Below the pieces are notes generated by a model, which saw only the letters and a program-made list of their open reading frames with translations, was not told the origin of the DNA and searched no databases. A stretch of 64,000 bases of DNA from Flexifilum sp963727545 (GTDB taxonomy: Bacteria > Chloroflexota > Anaerolineae > Aggregatilineales > Phototrophicaceae). Of the stretch, positions 7,609-16,302 are shown piece after piece (position 1 is the stretch's first letter; every line of letters begins with the position of its first letter). Location: positions 101,121 through 165,120 of the forward strand of contig CAVSGS010000025.1 in NCBI GenBank assembly GCA_963727545.1, given 5' to 3'. Position numbers and translations under genes: made by a program.

Positions 7609-10345
7609 CGCCGCCAGCCCCAGCGCTAGCCGTCAGCGGCAGGTTGACGCGAAAGACGCTGCCGACCCCCGGCGTGCTCTCGACCTCGATGCTGCCGTTG
7701 TGCCCGTCGATGATCTTTTTAGCGATCGACAGCCCTAAGCCCTGACCGCCGCTGGGACGGTGAACGTCGCCGCGATAAAGCCGGTCGAAGATGTGGGGCA
7801 GGTCCTTCGACTCGATGCCGAAGCCGGTATCGCGGACTTCGACGATCACGTAGTCAGCGGCGCTGCGCGTCACAATCGTGACCGTCCCGCCCTCCGGCGT
7901 GTACTGAACCGCGTTTTCGACCAGCCGGAACAGCGACCGATAGAGCCATTCCTCATCGCCAATTATTGGCGGCAGTTCCGGCTGAAGGTCGAGCCGGAGC
8001 ACAACCTCCGCCTGTTGAATCTGCGCGCGCTTATGGGCTTCCAGTTCGTGGATCATGCTGTTGAGGTCGAGCGGCGCGAAGTTGAACACGTCCCCGCGAT
8101 CGAGGCGCGACATCATCAATAAGCCGTCGATCAAGCGCTCGATGTTGTGAATCTGCGTCTGGATGGTCTGAAAATGGCGTTCGCGCTGTTCCGTGCTGTT
8201 GGCGCGGTTGAGCAGGTAGGCGCTGGTGTTGATCACCGACAGCGGCGTGCGGAAGTCGTGCGAAGCAGCGGCGATGAAATCCGTCAAAATCTGCATCTTC
8301 TCGTGTTCCAGCGTGGCGATCAAGCGCTCATCTTCCATCCGCTTGAGTTCGGTGATGTCTTTGCCGACGAACTGGTATTCGCGGATGGTGCCGTCGTCGT
8401 TCAAAAATGCGCGGTTGGTCCACTGCTGCCAGCGCACGTCGCCGTTCGGTAGGATGATGCGGTGCTCGTAAGTCACGATCTGTTGCTGCGCTCCGAGCGA
8501 TTTCAAGGCGCTGCGGACCAGTTGATAGTCGTCCTCATGCACCTGCGGCTTGAAGTAGCTGTCGATCACTTCGTCGCGGGTTTTGCCGTAATAACGGCAG
8601 AAAGCTTCGTTGACGAACTTGATCTGCCAATCCGGGGCGATACGGGCGATGAATTCGGTCTGGTCTTCGACGACCGCCCGGTAACGCGCCTCGCTTTCGC
8701 GCAGTCTTTGCTCGGTCAGCTTGCGCTGCGTGATATCGCGGGCGACCGACAGCACCGCCAGCTCGCCCTGATAGGTGATCAACTTGCTGCTGATGTCGAC
8801 GGTGATCGCCTGCCCGTCTTTGGCGCGGATGTTGCCCTCGACTTGATTCAGTTCGCCTTGTTCCCGCCGCCGCTGCATCCGATCCTCGTACCCGGCATGG
8901 AATTCGGGCGTGTTGATCGCTTTGACGTTCAGGTTTAGGAATTCGTCCCGCTGATAGCCGAGCCGCCGACAGGCTGCCATGTTCACGTCGATGATCGTGC
9001 CGTCGGCACGGTGGACGATGATCGTGTCGTCGATGTCCTCGAACAACTGGCGATAGCGGAGTTCGCTTTCGCGCAGGGCGGCTTCCGCCTGCAACCGGTC
9101 GGTGATATCCTGAAACATGCCTAACAGATGAAGCTGCCCGCCGAGGCGGATCGGCTCGACCGTCAGCAGCCCGGAGCGGATTTCGCCGGATTTGGTCTGC
9201 ATCTGCTGCTCGACTTCATAAATCGGCTCGGCGCGGCGCAGGGCTTTCATCAGCTTCGAGCGTTCCGGATCGCCCACGCGCAGATTTAACTCGGCGATGG
9301 TCCGACCGATCAACTCGTCGCGGCGGTAGCCGGAGACGGTGCAGTAGGCTTGGTTGACGTCGACGAAGCGCCCTTCGTCGAAGGTGACGATGCTGATGCC
9401 GATCGAGGCGGATTGAAAGGCTTTCGAGAAGCGTTCTTCAAGCCCGCCGATGGCGCGTTCGATTTCGCGGCGTTCGCTCAGTGCCGCGCAGAGCAGCATC
9501 GCTGTGACCGAGAGGACGACAAGATATGACCAGAGCGCAAACAGATTATTCCAGATGACCGTACGCGACGCGCCGTCGAGTTGAAGCATGATGCCCACCA
9601 ACGCGACGAAGGACACAAACAACGTAAGCGTCGCTACGGCACGCTGTGAGTAGCGCACCGCTGTCCAGATTTGGAAGGGGAAGATCACGTACGCCAGCGA
9701 CATAAAATCGCTGCCGATGAGGCTGTACCTGAAAATCGCCCATGCGATCACTAAGAACAGCGCAAAGGTCGCCGCGAGTTCGTAGATTTCGCGGCGCGGC
9801 GGCAGCCGGTAAGGGAACTCACTCCAGACGAGGAGCACCGGCGCAGCGAGCAGGATGCCCAGCCCATCGCCCACCCACCACGCGAACCAGACGCGCAGTT
9901 CTGCCCCCGGCGTGAGGATGCCCTCAAGCCATAATCCCAAAGTGCCAACGGTCGCGTTGATCAGCGGACTGAGGATCACGGCGATGCTGACGAACGCTAC
10001 CACGTCGCGGACGCGGCGCAATCCCCGACGGAAACCGATGCGCTGGAGCAGCGTCACCGCCAGCAGGGTCGAGAGCGTCACGGTAGCCGCGCCGCTCAGG
10101 GAGAGGATCAGGTTGCTGCCGAGCAGATTGGTCAGCAGCGCGCCGATAAAAGCGCCGACCCAGAGGTCGCGCCCGTAGATCATCAGGATGGCGAAGACGA
10201 TCCCGGTTTGGGGCCAGACCAGCGAGACGTCGCCTTGCTCGAAGCCGAACGACAAGCCGAGTCGCCCTGCGAGGAAACTGGCGAGCACGAGCAGCGCAAT
10301 TTTCGCGAAGTATAAAGCTGTATTCTGAACGCGGTTTCGAGGCAC
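7535..10345 (-). CDS. MASE1/PAS sensor histidine kinase
   Basis: 936 residues. An N-terminal MASE1-like membrane sensor (~residues 10-290, about eight hydrophobic helices; FEQGDVSLVWPQTGIVFA) is followed by three PAS domains (~300-420, 425-545, 555-675). Then come a HisKA domain with the phosphoacceptor His in AASHDFRTPL and a HATPase_c domain (N-box LVENAVQYTPEGG, G1 DTGFGI, G2 GQGLGLSIAK). It senses an unknown signal and would phosphorylate a response regulator, but none is adjacent. The last ~35 residues are low-complexity Ala/Ser/Pro, largely encoded opposite the manA 3' end. Confidence 0.92.
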   Translation of the reverse strand: MPRNRVQNTALYFAKIALLVLASFLAGRLGLSFGFEQGDVSLVWPQTGIVFAILMIYGRDLWVGAFIGALLTNLLGSNLILSLSGAATVTLSTLLAVTLLQRIGFRRGLRRVRDVVAFVSIAVILSPLINATVGTLGLWLEGILTPGAELRVWFAWWVGDGLGILLAAPVLLVWSEFPYRLPPRREIYELAATFALFLVIAWAIFRYSLIGSDFMSLAYVIFPFQIWTAVRYSQRAVATLTLFVSFVALVGIMLQLDGASRTVIWNNLFALWSYLVVLSVTAMLLCAALSERREIERAIGGLEERFSKAFQSASIGISIVTFDEGRFVDVNQAYCTVSGYRRDELIGRTIAELNLRVGDPERSKLMKALRRAEPIYEVEQQMQTKSGEIRSGLLTVEPIRLGGQLHLLGMFQDITDRLQAEAALRESELRYRQLFEDIDDTIIVHRADGTIIDVNMAACRRLGYQRDEFLNLNVKAINTPEFHAGYEDRMQRRREQGELNQVEGNIRAKDGQAITVDISSKLITYQGELAVLSVARDITQRKLTEQRLRESEARYRAVVEDQTEFIARIAPDWQIKFVNEAFCRYYGKTRDEVIDSYFKPQVHEDDYQLVRSALKSLGAQQQIVTYEHRIILPNGDVRWQQWTNRAFLNDDGTIREYQFVGKDITELKRMEDERLIATLEHEKMQILTDFIAAASHDFRTPLSVINTSAYLLNRANSTEQRERHFQTIQTQIHNIERLIDGLLMMSRLDRGDVFNFAPLDLNSMIHELEAHKRAQIQQAEVVLRLDLQPELPPIIGDEEWLYRSLFRLVENAVQYTPEGGTVTIVTRSAADYVIVEVRDTGFGIESKDLPHIFDRLYRGDVHRPSGGQGLGLSIAKKIIDGHNGSIEVESTPGVGSVFRVNLPLTASAGAGGATSADSSAKTSPNPPASNAQSPPE

Positions 10346-10531
10346 GTAATTGTCTGTGACAAAAATATTTCTATGACGAGAAATTAGTGATCGCGCGGTG
10401 GCGCGGATTCAGGCTGCCCACACGGCGGCGAAACAATATGATCTCTTTGTACTGCCACTTACCGAGCTTTGCAAGTGAAGAAAAGCACGGAAAACCCCCT
10501 CCGGACGGCGGACGAGGCAGCACTTTCGGGC

Positions 10532-10537
10532 TATAAT
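10532..10537 (+). promoter_or_regulatory. -10 box (TATAAT) of the SRPBCC gene
   Basis: TATAAT overlaps an in-frame ATG at 10536. That ATG is therefore unlikely to be the start, which supports ATG 10584. Confidence 0.45.
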
Positions 10538-10583
10538 GCGAGGCATAACGAAACCAACCCGCGCACACGAAGGGTTTGAACCC

Positions 10584-11045
10584 ATGCCGCAGATCGAGCA
10601 GTCGATCGTCATTCAGGCGTCACCCGCCGCCGTTTTCAACGTGATCGCCCACGAGCCGGAGCGAATGCCGGAGTGGTGGACGGCGTTGGAGATTCAGCAG
10701 CGCGTGACGCCGCCCCCTACCGCTGCCGGGTCGATCGCGCATTACGTTTACAACATGCTCGGAATGCGGATCAAGGGTGAGCATCAAGTATTAGTTTACG
10801 AGGTGCCGGAGCACCTCGTCGTGCGAACGGTCAGCGGCATTGATAGTATGTTCGACTTCTCACTGGCGGCGCAGGGCGAGGACGCGACTCAGCTTACCGT
10901 GCGGGTTGCCTACACGCTGCCCGGCTCGGTGCTGGGGCACTTGATCAACCGCCGCACCATCGAGCAGGAGAACGAGCAAGTCGTCGTCGAAAGTCTGAAC
11001 AATCTCAAAACGCTGGTCGAAGCCGAAGCTGCTCTTAACCCGTAA
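10584..11045 (+). CDS. SRPBCC (START/polyketide-cyclase-like) family protein
   Basis: 153 residues. The opening IEQSIVIQASPAAVFNVIAH plus PERMPEWW is the typical first strand and helix of the SRPBCC fold, a deep hydrophobic ligand pocket. The C-terminal long helix (residues ~120-150) is also present. Family members bind lipids or act as small cyclases and hydrolases. No ligand can be named. ATG 10584 was chosen because an earlier in-frame ATG lies inside the -10 box. It is convergent with the PPOX gene, with a 4-base gap. Confidence 0.8.
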   Translation: MPQIEQSIVIQASPAAVFNVIAHEPERMPEWWTALEIQQRVTPPPTAAGSIAHYVYNMLGMRIKGEHQVLVYEVPEHLVVRTVSGIDSMFDFSLAAQGEDATQLTVRVAYTLPGSVLGHLINRRTIEQENEQVVVESLNNLKTLVEAEAALNP

Positions 11046-11049
11046 TCGA

Positions 11050-11511
11050 TCAGGTCTGACCGGGCCAGCGCGTCTGGAAGTCGAGCACGCCAACCCAATC
11101 CGGCACGACGGCGATCCGCTTCATCGATAGCCCGGTCGCTTCAATTGCGCCGATGAACATACCGCCGTTTTCTTCGCCGATGTAGCGCACCGCCGTCTCT
11201 CGATACCCCGGCACGATGCCGGGATACGGCGTCGTGGTCACTGTTCCGCGCAGCATCAGGACGGGATAGGGCCAGTCGCTGCCGTCAATCGTGACGGCGA
11301 CGCGCGTGCCGTCCATGATCGCCTTGAGCTTCTTGGCGACGCCGACGCTGCAAAACACGATTTCTTCGCCCGTCCACTGGAACCAGATCGGGACAACGCG
11401 CGGCGTTCCGTCGGTCCAGACGAAGGCGAGGTGCGCCAGAGTCGCCGAATTCAAAAGCTGCTGGGCGACTGGTCCGTTCAATAGTGAAAGACTCCCCTGC
11501 TTTTCAGCCAT
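11050..11511 (-). CDS. Pyridoxamine 5'-phosphate oxidase-like (PPOX) family protein
   Basis: 153 residues with a split-barrel flavin-binding pattern: LLNSATLAHLAFVWTDGTPR, VVPIWFQWTGEEIVFCS, then KLKAIMDGTRVAVTIDGSDW and the VMLRGTVTT strand. Family members bind FMN or F420 and reduce or oxidise small substrates. The sequence does not settle which cofactor is used. It stands alone, transcribed toward the SRPBCC gene. Confidence 0.8.
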   Translation of the reverse strand: MAEKQGSLSLLNGPVAQQLLNSATLAHLAFVWTDGTPRVVPIWFQWTGEEIVFCSVGVAKKLKAIMDGTRVAVTIDGSDWPYPVLMLRGTVTTTPYPGIVPGYRETAVRYIGEENGGMFIGAIEATGLSMKRIAVVPDWVGVLDFQTRWPGQT

Positions 11512-11613
11512 CGTGCTTCACCTCTACGACTATATGCAGTTGTGATATTCGGATAATGCTTTTGTCGCTACTATACGGCTGGTGGGGTTGCCGGAGCAAA
11601 CCATTCCTAATCT

Positions 11614-11840
11614 TCAGGGCAAACGCATCAAATTTCTAATACAATAATCAACCGCCAAGACGCCGTGCAACCTTCGGTTGCCATCGCCAAGAAGAATCCC
11701 GAAAAGCTCTACTTCACGCGATCAAAGGATACACTTAGAGGCTGTTAGCAGTGTAAAAGTCTCTAAAAGATTGTCTTTCTTGGCGATCTTGGCGTCTTGG
11801 CGGTTCAAATTGAGTTTGATGCGTTTGCCCTATCCTAATC
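11614..11840. repeat. Large imperfect inverted repeat (MITE-like element)
   Basis: The left arm (about 11614-11693) contains AGGGCAAACGCATCAAAT and CCGCCAAGACGCC...CGCCAAGAA. The right arm (about 11760-11840) has the reverse complement: TTCTTGGCGATCTTGGCGTC, then TTGATGCGTTTGCCCTA. In the left arm the core AAGAT is replaced by a 20-base insert containing a GCAACC-TTCG-GGTTGC hairpin. It lies in the 480-base gap 11512-11992. No ORF inside looks real and no transposase is present. Confidence 0.8.
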
Positions 11841-11992
11841 TTTTGGCTCAGTTGACGACCTTTTGGCAACGTCCGTATAATGGAGTAACTGATCGAGGGG
11901 TAAACCTCTACCGACAAATCAAACCACCGCCGCTGGGGGCATCCCCCTTAACCTGCCGCCGTGATCCCCGGCAGGGTGAGGAAAGTTCGCTG

Positions 11993-13375
11993 ATGGAAAA
12001 ACGCATGGTCGATTTCATCCGCACGCTGCGCGCTGCCGGCGTGCGGATCTCGCTGGCGGAGAGCATCGACGCGATGCACGGTGTCGACGAAGTGGGCGTG
12101 AACGAGCGCGAGTCGTTCCGCGCCGCCATGAAGACTACCCTCGTCAAAGAAGCCAAAGATCACGACAAGTTTGAATACTTCTTTCCGCTCTTTTTCGGCT
12201 CGAACCAGCCGCCGATGCAGGACATCATGGGCGATATGTCGCCGGAGCAGCAGGAGATGCTGCAAAAGGCGCTCGAATCGCTGATGGGCGACATGCAGGC
12301 GTTGAAAGACCTGCTGCGCCAACTGCTCCAAGGCGATGCTTTTAGTCAGGAGCAGCTCGATCAAGCCGGACAGCAAGCCGGGCTGGATCAAGGCTCGGAG
12401 ATGTTCCAGCGCCCGTGGTTCGAGCGCCGGATGGAACGGCAGATGAACATGCAGCAGCTTCAGCAGGCAATTGAAGCACTGCTGGCAATGCTCGAAGAAA
12501 TGGGCATGGATGGTCAAGCGCTGGGCGAGCTGCGTGAAATGCTCGAACAGAACGCCGAGGGCTTATCCGAGCAGGTGTCGCAGTTCGTCGGCGCATCGCT
12601 GGCGCAGCAGATGGCGGATCAAGAGCCGCAGCCCAAGCCCGACCTGCTCGACGTGCCCTTCGACCGCCTGAGCGACTCGGAAGTCGAGCAAATCCGCGAC
12701 GAAATCCGACGCTTGGCGGCGAAACTGCGCAGCCGCGCTGCGCTGCGTCAGAAGAAGGCGAAATCGGGCACGCTCGACACCCGCCGGATGATGCGCGCCA
12801 ACATGAAATACGACAGCGTGCCGCTCGAACTCAAGTTCAAGTCGCATCACGTCAAACCGGCGCTGGTGCTGATCTGCGACGTCAGCACGTCGATGCGCTA
12901 CTGCGCCGAGTTTCTGCTCACGCTGATCTACGAACTGCAAGATCAGGTCGCCAAAACCGACAGCTTCATCTTCATCGGCGACTTAACCGACATCAGCATG
13001 GTGTTCAAAGAGCTTGAGCCGCAAGCCGCCGTCGAGCGCGTGCTGACCGAGAATCGCCCCGGTTACTACAATACCGATCTTGGTAACAGCCTGAATACCT
13101 TCAAGCAGGATTACATGGACACGCTGACCAGCAAGACGACGGTCATCATCCTCGGCGACGGGCGCAATAACTACAACGATCCGCGCACCGAGATCGCGCA
13201 GGAGATGATGCGCCGCAGTCGTCGCCTGCTCTGGTTCAACCCGGAGCATCCGTCGCAGTGGGGCACCGGCGACAGCGACATGCTCGAATACGCGCCGCAT
13301 TCGAGCGGCGTCTACCGCGTCAGCAATCTGCGCGAACTCACCGCCGCCGTCGATAAAATTCTGGTCGATGGGTAA
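11993..13375 (+). CDS. VWA domain-containing CoxE-like protein
   Basis: 460 residues. ATG 11993 follows GAGGAA. The N-terminal half is Gln/Met/Glu-rich and helical (residues ~75-240, many QQ and EM pairs). The C-terminal half is a von Willebrand factor A domain with the metal-ion-dependent adhesion motif D296-V-S-T-S. It ends in a typical CoxE tail (RRLLWFNPEHPSQWGTGDSD). CoxE-type proteins usually work with a MoxR AAA+ ATPase in metalloenzyme maturation. No MoxR gene is within the window, which is unusual. Upstream in-frame codons back to ~11678 belong to the repeat and are not taken as coding. Confidence 0.85.
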   Translation: MEKRMVDFIRTLRAAGVRISLAESIDAMHGVDEVGVNERESFRAAMKTTLVKEAKDHDKFEYFFPLFFGSNQPPMQDIMGDMSPEQQEMLQKALESLMGDMQALKDLLRQLLQGDAFSQEQLDQAGQQAGLDQGSEMFQRPWFERRMERQMNMQQLQQAIEALLAMLEEMGMDGQALGELREMLEQNAEGLSEQVSQFVGASLAQQMADQEPQPKPDLLDVPFDRLSDSEVEQIRDEIRRLAAKLRSRAALRQKKAKSGTLDTRRMMRANMKYDSVPLELKFKSHHVKPALVLICDVSTSMRYCAEFLLTLIYELQDQVAKTDSFIFIGDLTDISMVFKELEPQAAVERVLTENRPGYYNTDLGNSLNTFKQDYMDTLTSKTTVIILGDGRNNYNDPRTEIAQEMMRRSRRLLWFNPEHPSQWGTGDSDMLEYAPHSSGVYRVSNLRELTAAVDKILVDG

Positions 13376-13389
13376 GCGAGCAGCAAAGC

Positions 13390-13413
13390 AGGGGCACGGC
13401 ATTGCCGTGCCCT
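13390..13413. repeat. AGGGGCAC...GTGCCCT palindrome
   Basis: A GGGCACGGCA/TTGCCGTGCCC hairpin 15 bases after the VWA stop. It belongs to the REP-like family and may also serve as a terminator, though only a weak T-run follows. Confidence 0.65.
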
Positions 13414-13477
13414 AGCGATTTCGCCCGTTGGTTCGCTTGCCTCTCCTGAGCATCAGATTAATAAGATTACTAAATCG

Positions 13478-13506
13478 TTGACAACGTAACGGCGAATCCG
13501 TACACT
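13478..13506 (+). promoter_or_regulatory. Strong sigma-A-type promoter
   Basis: TTGACA (13478-13483), a 17-base spacer and TACACT (13501-13506). Transcription should begin near 13513, about 220 bases before the cysteine synthase ATG. Confidence 0.75.
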
Positions 13507-13512
13507 GTCATT

Positions 13513-13705
13513 ATCGTGAAGCGTGAGCGTTCGCATATGCATATGTATACATGTTGTTGCTGTCCGGAAGGGGGCGTTTAGCGAACTTCGGACGGCGTAA
13601 CAACTAGCAATTAACGATCTATCAAGCCGACAGTAACGAAGGCGCGACGCCCCGGTCATTTGACCGGAGAATGGTCGCGCCTTTTTGGTTACGTCGGCTT
13701 TTTTT
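13513..13705 (+). ncRNA. Candidate structured leader or small RNA ending in a terminator
   Basis: Between the promoter at 13478 and the terminator at 13624-13705 lie ~190 bases without a credible ORF. A 13553-13604 hairpin is visible: GTTGTT/AACAAC outer stem, then GTCCG-GAAG pairing with CTTC-GGAC with one bulged G. GTTCGC near 13530 could also pair with GCGAAC near 13581, giving an alternative fold. The unit could be a free sRNA, or a cis-acting attenuator of the cysteine synthase gene 31 bases downstream. I see no SAM-box, T-box or cobalamin riboswitch core, so the family is unassigned. Confidence 0.5.
13624..13705 (+). terminator. Nested intrinsic terminator before the cysteine synthase gene
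   Basis: An outer stem AAGCCGAC-GTAAC pairs with GTTAC-GTCGGCTT and ends in a T7 run (13699-13705). Inside it, GGCGCGAC (13641-13648) pairs with GTCGCGCC (13674-13681) followed by T5. GGTCA/TGACC closes the tip. It is the strongest terminator in the window and sits upstream of an ORF start, as attenuators do. Confidence 0.8.
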
Positions 13706-13735
13706 CTTGCTCGTAGAGACGAGAGCGAAAACCTG

Positions 13736-14695
13736 ATGACCCTGACTCTGGACTATCAACCCGCGATCAGCCGTTTTGCCGGGCGCAGCCTCGACAGCTT
13801 GATCGGGAACACGCCGCTGATCGGCTTCCAGCGGATCACGGCACATCTGCCCGCCGACGTGATCGTCGCCGCCAAAGCCGAGTGGGTTAACCCCGGCGGC
13901 AGTGTCAAAGATCGCGCGGCAGCCAATATCGTCCGCCAAGCCGAGCGCAGCGGCGATCTGCGTCCCGGCAAGGTGATCCTCGACAGCACCAGCGGCAATA
14001 CCGGCATCGCCTATGCCATGCTTGGCGCGGCGAAAGGCTATCGCGTCAAGCTGTTCGTGCCCGGTAACGCCAGTCCGGAGCGGATCGCCATTCTCAAAGC
14101 CTACGGCGCGGAACTCGAACTGACCGATCCGCTGGAAGGGTCGGACGGCGCGATCCGGGCGGTGCGCGAACTCGCCGCCGCCGAACCGGAAACCTACTTC
14201 TACGCCGATCAGTACAACAATCCGGCGAACTGGCAGGCGCACTACAACTCGACTGGCGTCGAAATCTGGGAGCAGACCGGCGGCGCGGTGACGCATTTCG
14301 TCGCCGGATTGGGCACCAGCGGCACGTTGATGGGCACTGGTCGCCGCTTGAAAGCCTACAATCCCGACGTACAGGTGATCGCGCTGGAACCGGACTCGCC
14401 GTTTCACGGACTGGAAGGACTCAAGCACATGCCGACCGCCATCAAGCCGGGGATCTACGACGAGCACTTCCCCGACCGGATGATCGAGATCGACACCGAG
14501 GCGACTTACGAAATGGCGCGGCGCTTGGCGCGCGAGGAGGGCTACCTCGTCGGCATCAGCGCGGCGACGGCGCTGGTCGGGGCGCTGCTGGTCGCCGAGG
14601 AACTGGCAGCGGCGGGACGCGCCGGGGTGGTCGTCACCATCTTCCCCGACAATGCTTACAAATATCTGCATCAAGGCTTCTGGGCAGCGGAGTAA
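13736..14695 (+). CDS. cysM: Cysteine synthase family PLP enzyme (O-acetylserine sulfhydrylase B-like)
   Basis: 319 residues. It opens with LDSLIGNTPLIGF and carries the PLP lysine in NPGGSVKDRAA. The phosphate-binding STSGNTGIAYAM block and the VAGLGTSGTLMGTGRRLK glycine loop follow. It most likely makes cysteine from O-acetylserine or O-phosphoserine and sulfide. Cystathionine beta-synthase activity cannot be excluded because the catalytic core is shared and no CBS domain is present. ATG 13736 was chosen because the reading frame upstream lies in the terminator. Its expression may be controlled by the structured leader at 13513-13705. Confidence 0.88.
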   Translation: MTLTLDYQPAISRFAGRSLDSLIGNTPLIGFQRITAHLPADVIVAAKAEWVNPGGSVKDRAAANIVRQAERSGDLRPGKVILDSTSGNTGIAYAMLGAAKGYRVKLFVPGNASPERIAILKAYGAELELTDPLEGSDGAIRAVRELAAAEPETYFYADQYNNPANWQAHYNSTGVEIWEQTGGAVTHFVAGLGTSGTLMGTGRRLKAYNPDVQVIALEPDSPFHGLEGLKHMPTAIKPGIYDEHFPDRMIEIDTEATYEMARRLAREEGYLVGISAATALVGALLVAEELAAAGRAGVVVTIFPDNAYKYLHQGFWAAE

Positions 14696-14717
14696 GCCGT
14701 CTAAGTTAAGCATTCAC

Positions 14718-14745
14718 GTAGGGGCGCAGCATGCTGCGCCTTTTT
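14718..14745 (+). terminator. REP-type palindrome acting as terminator of the cysteine synthase gene
   Basis: GTAGGGGCGCAGC-AT-GCTGCGCC followed by T5 and a further T-rich stretch, 20 bases after the stop. It shows a REP-family element recruited as a terminator. Confidence 0.75.
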
Positions 14746-14834
14746 CTTTTCCCACGCGAGTCGCCGTCACGTGTTAAAATGAAACCATTCTGATTTGAGT
14801 GCGCCTAGCATTTTGCATCCCTAATTGGAAACTT

Positions 14835-15761
14835 ATGACTGAAAACCCGAATCAGGCGAGCTATCAATCTCCGGTTGATCTTCTCTTGAGTGCTGGCTTT
14901 CCCGGCTTTGGGGAGGATTGGCAGGATTATCTCGCGCTGGGGCTTACTGAAGAACATATTCCTGAATTGATCCGAATGGCGCTCGACCCCGAACTCAATT
15001 GGGCGGACTCGGAGAGCCAAGCGGTCTACGCGCCGGTTCATGCTTGGCGGGCGCTCGGTCAGCTTCGCGCTCAGGCAGCAATTGAACCGCTGCTCGGACT
15101 GTTCCACATGTTCGAAGCGGAAGGCGGACTAGAGTGGGCGGGGCAAGAACTGCCCGAAGTCTATGCCCTGATCGGCGCAGCGGCGATTCCGGCGCTTTCC
15201 GCCTATCTGCTCGACGACTCGCATGGCAGTTTCTCGCGGATTAGCGCGGCGGACGCGCTGAAGAAAATTGCTGAAGCGCACCCTGACTTTCGCGATCAAT
15301 GCATCGCTTCGATCATGGCGGCGCTCGAAAACTACTCAAGTAATGAGCCGACTTTCAACTCGCTGTTAATTGAGGTATTCCTAGACCTGAAAGCGGAGCA
15401 GGCACTTCCGCTGATTGAGCGTGTCTTCGCGTCGGACAATGCTGAGACGTTTGGCTTTGCCGATTGGGACGACGTTCAGGTCGAATTTGGTCTTAAGGAA
15501 GCTGATCCCAACAAGCAGCGTGATGTTCCTGAGGAGTTAAAAGCGCTAACTGATATGCTTGACCGGATGGGTGGTCTGCCGGATGAGTTTGGCGAGCTGC
15601 TCGATCAGACTGACCCACTGTACTTTGATCCTGATCTGGACGATTCAGATGCGGATAGTTGGCTGCTCCCATCGGAACGAAAAGCGAAAGCAAAAGCCAA
15701 ATCTAAACGGAAACAGGCGGCAAAGTCGCGCAAGCTGAACCGCAAGAAGCGGAAAAAATAA
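14835..15761 (+). CDS. DUF1186/HEAT-repeat-like protein with a lysine-rich tail
   Basis: 308 residues. Helical repeat segments occur throughout (HAWRALGQLRAQAAIEPLLG, LIGAAAIPALSAYLLDDSHG, ISAADALKKIAEAHPDFRDQ), resembling PBS-lyase/HEAT or DUF1186 proteins, which are usually scaffolds. The last ~35 residues are a highly basic Lys/Arg tail, perhaps for nucleic-acid contact (inference). ATG 14835 lies 60 bases after a TTAAAATG -10-like sequence. It is 12 bases upstream of the SH3-domain gene, so these genes probably form an operon. Confidence 0.7.
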   Translation: MTENPNQASYQSPVDLLLSAGFPGFGEDWQDYLALGLTEEHIPELIRMALDPELNWADSESQAVYAPVHAWRALGQLRAQAAIEPLLGLFHMFEAEGGLEWAGQELPEVYALIGAAAIPALSAYLLDDSHGSFSRISAADALKKIAEAHPDFRDQCIASIMAALENYSSNEPTFNSLLIEVFLDLKAEQALPLIERVFASDNAETFGFADWDDVQVEFGLKEADPNKQRDVPEELKALTDMLDRMGGLPDEFGELLDQTDPLYFDPDLDDSDADSWLLPSERKAKAKAKSKRKQAAKSRKLNRKKRKK

Positions 15762-15773
15762 AGGAATTCTCTT

Positions 15774-16292
15774 ATGCCTGATCGACCGTCTACCCGTCAC
15801 CCTCAAGTTTTCGCTGTGCTGCTGGCGCTGCTGCTGGTCGCGCTGACCGTTCTCGTGCTGGCGACCAGCGTCACCGCGCAGAGCGAACCGTCCGACGCCA
15901 CGCCCCAGCCGTCTTCCGAGTTCGACCTCAATTTTGCGCCGACCGTTCAGTATGGTCCGACGGCGACGACCGACCCGAACAGTCTGCCCAGCCTGACCGG
16001 TGTTGGCGGGCACGCGGTCAACGCCAGCGTGATCATCCGCAGCGGTCCCGGATTGTCCTATCGTCAGGTGAGTTACTTGAAGCAGGACGGCTGGATCGAC
16101 ATTGTCGGCTGGAGCGGCTGGGACGAAGCGCGCACCTGCGTCGGCGATTTCGAGGACACGCTGGATATGTGGGTACAGGTGCAGTTCGGCGAGCGGCGCG
16201 GCTGGATCGCGCGCTGCGTGCTCGACATTTACGGTCAGTTGACCAAGCTCCCCATCGTCACCGCTTCCGGCGAGCGCATTTTGCAGCAGTAG
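15774..16292 (+). CDS. Secreted bacterial SH3-domain protein
   Basis: 172 residues. A hydrophobic signal segment (residues ~12-35, ending TSVTAQ) is followed by a Pro/Thr-rich linker. An SH3b domain comes next (NASVIIRSGPGLSYRQVSYL, then DMWVQVQFGERRGWIARCVL). Such domains commonly bind cell-wall peptides outside the membrane. Two Cys (in ARTCVGDF and IARCVL) could form a disulfide. It lies 12 bases after the HEAT-like gene and 10 bases before the lipoprotein gene, which suggests one transcript. Confidence 0.8.
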   Translation: MPDRPSTRHPQVFAVLLALLLVALTVLVLATSVTAQSEPSDATPQPSSEFDLNFAPTVQYGPTATTDPNSLPSLTGVGGHAVNASVIIRSGPGLSYRQVSYLKQDGWIDIVGWSGWDEARTCVGDFEDTLDMWVQVQFGERRGWIARCVLDIYGQLTKLPIVTASGERILQQ

Positions 16293-16302
16293 GAGATCGG
16301 CT

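Noticed and set aside
11678..11992. Extended N-terminus for the VWA protein
   Set aside because: The upstream in-frame codons lie within the inverted repeat and intergenic DNA. ATG 11993 has a clear GAGGAA ribosome-binding site.
13478..13736. T-box or SAM riboswitch
   Set aside because: Neither the T-box TGGxACCGCG core nor the SAM-box conserved loops are present; kept only as an unassigned leader.
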